Below the pieces are notes generated by a model, which ran no database searches, had not been told where the DNA came from, and worked only from the letters and a program-made list of their open reading frames with translations. 7,780 bases of DNA from Chloroflexota bacterium (GTDB lineage: Bacteria; Chloroflexota; Anaerolineae; J036; Brachytrichaceae). Positions 4,835 to 7,780 of the stretch are shown piece after piece; the first letter of the stretch is position 1; the number at the start of each line of letters is the position of its first letter. The stretch is taken from contig JAKALH010000119.1 of the NCBI GenBank assembly GCA_021813225.1, positions 1-7,780 of the forward strand. Reading direction: 5' to 3'. The position numbers and the translations under genes are program-made.

Positions 4835-5620
4835 TCAGTGCATAATCTCGCGGAAGATGGCCTTGAGCACCCGCCACCCGTCCGGGAAAGTGCGCAGGCG
4901 GCCGATTCCGTGAATGCGCTCCGCTTCAAAGCTGGGCACCTCGGCGATGCGCATATTCGCCCGCAGCGCGCGGATGTTCATGACGGTTTCGATCTCAAAA
5001 CCGTCGCCTTCCAGTTGAAGCTGCGGCACCACATCGGCCCAGAAGGCGTTGTAGCCGTAGCACAGGTCGGTGTAATGCCCGCCGAAGAAGACCTTCACTA
5101 TGGCCGTGAATGCCCAGTTGCCGAAGCGGCGCAGGAAAGTCATATCGGCGGTGCCGCCCCCCTGCGCAAAGCGCGAACCCTTTGCAAAGTCGGCGCCGCC
5201 GAGCAGCGCCCCGACGAAGGCCGGTATCTCGTGCGGCTCGGTCGAACCGTCGGCGTCCATCATGATGATGATGTCGCCGCTTGCCGCCTTGAAACCGTCC
5301 TGCAGCGCATTGCCCTTGCCGCGGCGTTGCTGCTGCACGATGCGGATATCGGGGCGCAGATGCCTGGCGACCTCTGCGGTGCCGTCTATGGAATGCCCGT
5401 CGACCAGAATCACTTCGTAGTCTTTTGAGAGCAGGGGCAGCACGTGCAGCAGGTTGGCCGCTTCATTGAGCGCCGGGATGACCACGCTGACTTTTGGCGA
5501 TGCCGGTATGTGCCGTGTCAACCGGCGGGCTACCGTTACGGGTTTATGCTCAGTCTTCGGCAGATATGAAGTCCGAGATTTAAGTATGTCCTGCTGAATC
5601 AGATAATTGGATTTGTCCAC
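4835..5620 (-). CDS. Family 2 glycosyltransferase (dolichyl-phosphate mannosyltransferase-like)
   Basis: From the GTG at 5620 this encodes 261 residues. After a variable, basic N-terminus of about 42 residues the GT-A fold begins: KVSVVIPALNEAANL, then VILVDGHSIDGT (with the nucleotide-binding Asp at 74), RRGKGNAL, and the metal-binding DAD at 122-124 in MMDADGSTEP. Further family motifs are AKGSRF (146-151), YTDLCYGYNAFW (near 183-194), and DGFEIETVMNIRA with VPSFEAERIHG. It would transfer a sugar from an NDP-sugar to a lipid or glycan acceptor in the cytoplasm. It has no C-terminal membrane helices, so it resembles the soluble DPMS subgroup. The start is set by GGAGGG 5 bases upstream of the GTG; the upstream extension to an ATG at 5686 lacks this support. 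It stands alone, without a visible polysaccharide cluster. Confidence 0.9.
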   Translation of the reverse strand: MDKSNYLIQQDILKSRTSYLPKTEHKPVTVARRLTRHIPASPKVSVVIPALNEAANLLHVLPLLSKDYEVILVDGHSIDGTAEVARHLRPDIRIVQQQRRGKGNALQDGFKAASGDIIIMMDADGSTEPHEIPAFVGALLGGADFAKGSRFAQGGGTADMTFLRRFGNWAFTAIVKVFFGGHYTDLCYGYNAFWADVVPQLQLEGDGFEIETVMNIRALRANMRIAEVPSFEAERIHGIGRLRTFPDGWRVLKAIFREIMH

Positions 5621-5724
5621 AGTGACCCTCCCCGCTGTCCCGTTCCTCTCCTGGATACAACACATCGACAGCCTGATGGCACACAACCATCTCCCCCAAG
5701 CTGCCCGTCCTTCCCAGACTGCTA

Positions 5725-5752
5725 CTTATATGCTATTCAAACTACCCAACAA
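5725..5752 (-). promoter_or_regulatory. Candidate promoter for the glycosyltransferase gene
   Basis: On the minus strand, TTGTTG (5747-5752) and TATAAG (5725-5730) are separated by 16 bases. The -10 matches at 5 of 6 bases and the -35 at 3 of 6. It would give a leader of about 100 bases before the GTG at 5620. Confidence 0.35.
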
Positions 5753-5784
5753 CCGCTCTTATATAGAAAGAGTGTGAACCTGGT

Positions 5785-5832
5785 CGAAAGATACATTTTT
5801 GTGAAGAAATCATGAACATTTTCTTATCTTCG
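5785..5832. promoter_or_regulatory. Imperfect palindrome, possible operator upstream of the GH4 gene
   Basis: Nested inverted repeats are visible: AAGAAA (5804-5809) with TTTCTT (5820-5825), and outside them CGAAAGATA (5785-5793) with TATCTTCG (5825-5832), which differ by one inserted A. The element lies in the AT-rich divergent promoter region. It overlaps a weak plus-strand promoter-like pair, TTGTGA (5799-5804) and TCTTAT (5822-5827), spaced 17 bases. It could be bound by a sugar-responsive repressor; no regulator gene is in the window. Confidence 0.3.
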
Positions 5833-5923
5833 CCGCAGCCTGCCTGTTCGGGCCGCCTGGATGATCTTCGTAGAGGAATATCTCTCAAGCCGGTATGGCC
5901 TGCGCAGAATTCGTCCGAGCCTG

Positions 5924-5929
5924 TATACT
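5924..5929 (+). promoter_or_regulatory. Candidate -10 box for the GH4 gene
   Basis: TATACT (5 of 6 to consensus) lies 56 bases before the ATG at 5986. The expected -35 position holds TGCGCA, only a 3 of 6 match. The same hexamer occurs 44 bases upstream of the next gene at 7305-7310. Confidence 0.3.
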
Positions 5930-5985
5930 TTCGGCGGACGCCTGTGCGGGCGGCTTGAATTCCATCTGCTAAAGGATTGAGACTC

Positions 5986-7281
5986 ATGCCTAAGATCACA
6001 TTTATCGGAGCGGGCAGCACCGTGTTCGCCAAGAACCTGCTCGGCGATATCCTCAGCTTCCCCGAGCTGGCCGAATCCACCATCAGCCTGTTTGACATCG
6101 ACCCGGAGCGCCTGCGCACCTCGGAGATTGTGGCGCGCAAGGTGGGCGCAGCCTTCGGCGCGCATCCCGCCATCACGGCGACGACCGACCGGCGCAAAGC
6201 CCTTGACGGCGCGGACTACGCCATCTCGATGATTCAGGTGGGCGGGTACAAACCCGGCACGGTGATCGACTTCGAAATCCCCAAAAAGTATGGCCTGCGC
6301 CAGACCATCGCGGATACGCTGGGCATCGGCGGCATCATGCGCGGGCTGCGCACCATCCCGGTGCTGCTCAGCATGTGCCGGGATATGGAAGAGCTGTGTC
6401 CCGATGTGACGTTTCTGCAGTACGTCAACCCGATGGCGATGAACTGCTGGGCCATCAGCCGTGCGTCGAAAATCAAGACGGTGGGGTTGTGCCACAGCGT
6501 GCAGGGCACAGCCGAGCAACTGGCGCACGACATCAACATCCCTATCGAGGAAATCAACTACATCGCCGCCGGCATCAACCACATGGCGTTCTACCTGCGC
6601 TTCGAGCGCAACGGGCAGGACCTGTACCCGCTGCTGCGCCAGGTGATCGCCGAAAATCGCGTGCCCGACTGGAACCGCGTGCGTTATGAGATTCTGAAGC
6701 GCTTCGGCTGCTTCGTCACCGAATCCAGCGAGCATTTCAGCGAGTACACCCCCTGGTTCATCAAGCGCGACCGCCCCGACCTGATCGAGCAGTTCAACGT
6801 GCCGCTGGACGAGTACATCCGCCGCTGCGAAGCGCAGATTGCCGGCTGGTACAAGATGCGCGACCTGTTCGAAAGCGATGCGCCCATCGAGGTGCGGCGC
6901 AGCCACGAATACGGCTCGCTGATCGTCCACAGCCTGGAGACCAACCAGCGCCGCGTGATTTACGGCAATGTGCCCAACTATGGGCTGATCGATAACCTGC
7001 CGCAGGGCTGCTGCGTGGAAGTTCCGGTGCTGGTCGATAAAAATGGCCTGCAGCCGACCAGAATCGGGACGCTGCCGCCGCAACTGGCCGCGCTGATGCA
7101 GACGAATATCAACGTGCAGTCGTTGACGGTGGAAGCCGCATTGACGCTCAAACGCGATTACATCTATCAGGCCGCCATGCTCGACCCGCACACCGGCGCG
7201 GAACTGTCATTCGACCAGATCTACTCGCTGGTGGATGAACTGATCGCCGCACACGGCAGCTATCTACCGGAGTATCACTGA
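5986..7281 (+). CDS. melA: Alpha-galactosidase, glycoside hydrolase family 4 (MelA-like)
   Basis: This 431-residue cytoplasmic enzyme belongs to the NAD- and divalent-metal-dependent GH4 family. The dinucleotide-binding fold is seen at KITFIGAGSTVF (3-14) and the acidic LFDID (35-39). GH4 landmarks follow: NPMAMN (148-153), the metal-ligand motif C169-H170-S171 within LCHSVQGT, and GINHM (196-200). The NLLGDIL start, the CHS motif and the ESSEHFSEY region (246-254) fit the alpha-galactosidase/alpha-glucuronidase branch better than the 6-phospho-glycosidase branch; the exact sugar is an inference. The length is normal. The start is the ATG at 5986, with AAAGGA 9 bases upstream; a TTG at 5977 is less likely. 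The next gene starts 73 bases later. No sugar transporter is adjacent. Confidence 0.88.
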   Translation: MPKITFIGAGSTVFAKNLLGDILSFPELAESTISLFDIDPERLRTSEIVARKVGAAFGAHPAITATTDRRKALDGADYAISMIQVGGYKPGTVIDFEIPKKYGLRQTIADTLGIGGIMRGLRTIPVLLSMCRDMEELCPDVTFLQYVNPMAMNCWAISRASKIKTVGLCHSVQGTAEQLAHDINIPIEEINYIAAGINHMAFYLRFERNGQDLYPLLRQVIAENRVPDWNRVRYEILKRFGCFVTESSEHFSEYTPWFIKRDRPDLIEQFNVPLDEYIRRCEAQIAGWYKMRDLFESDAPIEVRRSHEYGSLIVHSLETNQRRVIYGNVPNYGLIDNLPQGCCVEVPVLVDKNGLQPTRIGTLPPQLAALMQTNINVQSLTVEAALTLKRDYIYQAAMLDPHTGAELSFDQIYSLVDELIAAHGSYLPEYH

Positions 7282-7304
7282 GCGGCGCAGCCGATATCGA
7301 CGGT

Positions 7305-7310
7305 TATACT
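7305..7310 (+). promoter_or_regulatory. Candidate -10 box for the trpB2-type gene
   Basis: TATACT lies in the 73-base gap, 44 bases before the ATG at 7355. No -35 box is visible at the expected distance, which falls right after the GH4 stop. Read-through from the GH4 gene is equally possible, because no terminator is seen between the two. Confidence 0.25.
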
Positions 7311-7354
7311 TCTGGTCATATTCCCAAGATGATGCAGCGCGTAAAAGGAGTTCC

Positions 7355-7780
7355 ATGCCCGACCAAACCAAAATTCTGCTGAGCGAGAGCGATATTCCGA
7401 AGGACTGGTACAACATCCAAGCCGACCTGCCGTTCGAGATGCCGCCCGTCCTTCACCCCGGCACCAAGCAGCCCGTCGGGCCGGCGGACCTGGCGCCGCT
7501 GTTCCCTATGGAACTGATCAAACAGGAAGTGTCGAAGGAGCGCTGGATCGAGATACCTGCGCCGGTGCGCGAGGTGTATCGCCTGTGGCGTCCATCGCCG
7601 CTGTACCGCGCGCATCGCCTGGAGAAGGCGTTGCAGACGCCGGCGAAGATTTACTACAAGTATGAGGGCGTCAGCCCGGCGGGCAGCCACAAACCCAATA
7701 CCGCCGTGGCGCAGGTCTTCTACAACAAGCTGGAAGGCACCCGACGCATCGCCACCGAAACCGGCGCGGGGCAGTGGGGC
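7355..7780 (+). CDS. trpB: Tryptophan synthase beta chain, TrpB2 type (cut by right edge)
   Basis: The first 142 residues are present and the frame is open to the window edge. Motifs of the TrpB2 (TrpB-like) subfamily are visible: IPKDWYNIQADLP (14-26), RPSPLYRAHRLEKAL (79-93), and the PLP site YEGVSPAGSHKPNTA with the Schiff-base lysine at K113. ATETGAGQWG follows at the truncated end, where classical TrpB also has a conserved ETGAGQ. The long N-terminus ahead of RPSPLYRA separates it from classical TrpB1. The enzyme condenses indole with L-serine to make tryptophan in the cytoplasm. TrpB2 proteins often lack the TrpA partner, and no trpA is seen here. The start is set by AAAGGAG ending 4 bases before the ATG. 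The C-terminal two thirds lie outside the window. Confidence 0.92.
   Translation, partial: MPDQTKILLSESDIPKDWYNIQADLPFEMPPVLHPGTKQPVGPADLAPLFPMELIKQEVSKERWIEIPAPVREVYRLWRPSPLYRAHRLEKALQTPAKIYYKYEGVSPAGSHKPNTAVAQVFYNKLEGTRRIATETGAGQWG

Larger units (their letters stand above)
5621..5985. other. Divergent intergenic region between the glycosyltransferase and GH4 genes
   Basis: I see no gene in this 365-base stretch. Positions 5720-5830 are markedly AT-rich and hold candidate promoters for both flanking genes and an imperfect palindrome at 5785-5832. CTCTT/AAGAG forms a small additional hairpin near 5757-5773. Positions 5833-5970 return to high GC without a recognisable element other than the -10 box at 5924. 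Confidence 0.5.

Noticed and set aside
4619..5428. 269-codon plus-strand open frame opposite the glycosyltransferase
   Set aside because: The minus strand holds a complete GT2 domain with all motifs; the plus frame has no motif and crosses the terminator hairpin.
5824..7191. 455-codon minus-strand open frame opposite the GH4 gene
   Set aside because: It is the mirror of a clear GH4 enzyme; its His/Arg/Ala/Val-rich translation shows no domain and no ribosome site.

Overview
The window is a GC-rich (about 60% by eye) stretch of bacterial chromosome. It carries seven recognisable protein genes plus two small gene fragments that resemble each other. The mix suggests a Chloroflexota-type bacterium: a minimal TatA/TatC pair without TatB, several zinc-ribbon proteins, a DipZ-like thioredoxin lipoprotein, a TrpB2-type tryptophan synthase beta chain, and a PKD surface protein. 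That placement is an inference; no rRNA or tRNA is present to confirm it.

Layout. (1) Positions 1-863, minus strand: the N-terminal part of an exported PKD-repeat protein that runs off the left edge. (2) Positions 864-1428: a 565-base divergent intergenic region with a near-consensus promoter for tatA (TTGAAC, 17 bases, TATAAT), a predicted 290-base leader, and a run of nine C just upstream of the PKD gene. (3) Positions 1429-2656: tatA (with an unusual C-terminal zinc ribbon) and tatC on the plus strand, with a hairpin between them and a strong terminator after tatC. (4) Positions 2715-3449, minus strand: a zinc-ribbon protein with a GTG start, preceded in the same frame by a coding-like fragment. 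(5) Positions 3563-4183, minus: a thioredoxin-fold lipoprotein with direct repeats in its promoter region. (6) Positions 4444-4704, plus: a short ORF paralogous to the fragment in (4). (7) Positions 4835-5620, minus: a family 2 glycosyltransferase ending in a perfect 14-bp hairpin. (8) Positions 5986-7281, plus: a GH4 alpha-galactosidase, followed after 73 bases by the start of a trpB2-type gene cut by the right edge.

How the parts relate. tatA and tatC form one export module. The PKD protein next to it, read in the opposite direction, has an N-terminus (NRRSLLQ followed by a hydrophobic stretch) loosely compatible with Tat export. The zinc ribbon at the end of TatA has the same cysteine spacing and a shared ADAAFC core as the zinc ribbon at the end of the convergent neighbour. 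The other genes look like independent housekeeping or carbohydrate units. I see no CRISPR array, transposase, phage gene or restriction system. The most unusual content is the TatA-zinc-ribbon fusion with its long leader, and the two inverted ARVI-LF fragments flanking the thioredoxin gene.
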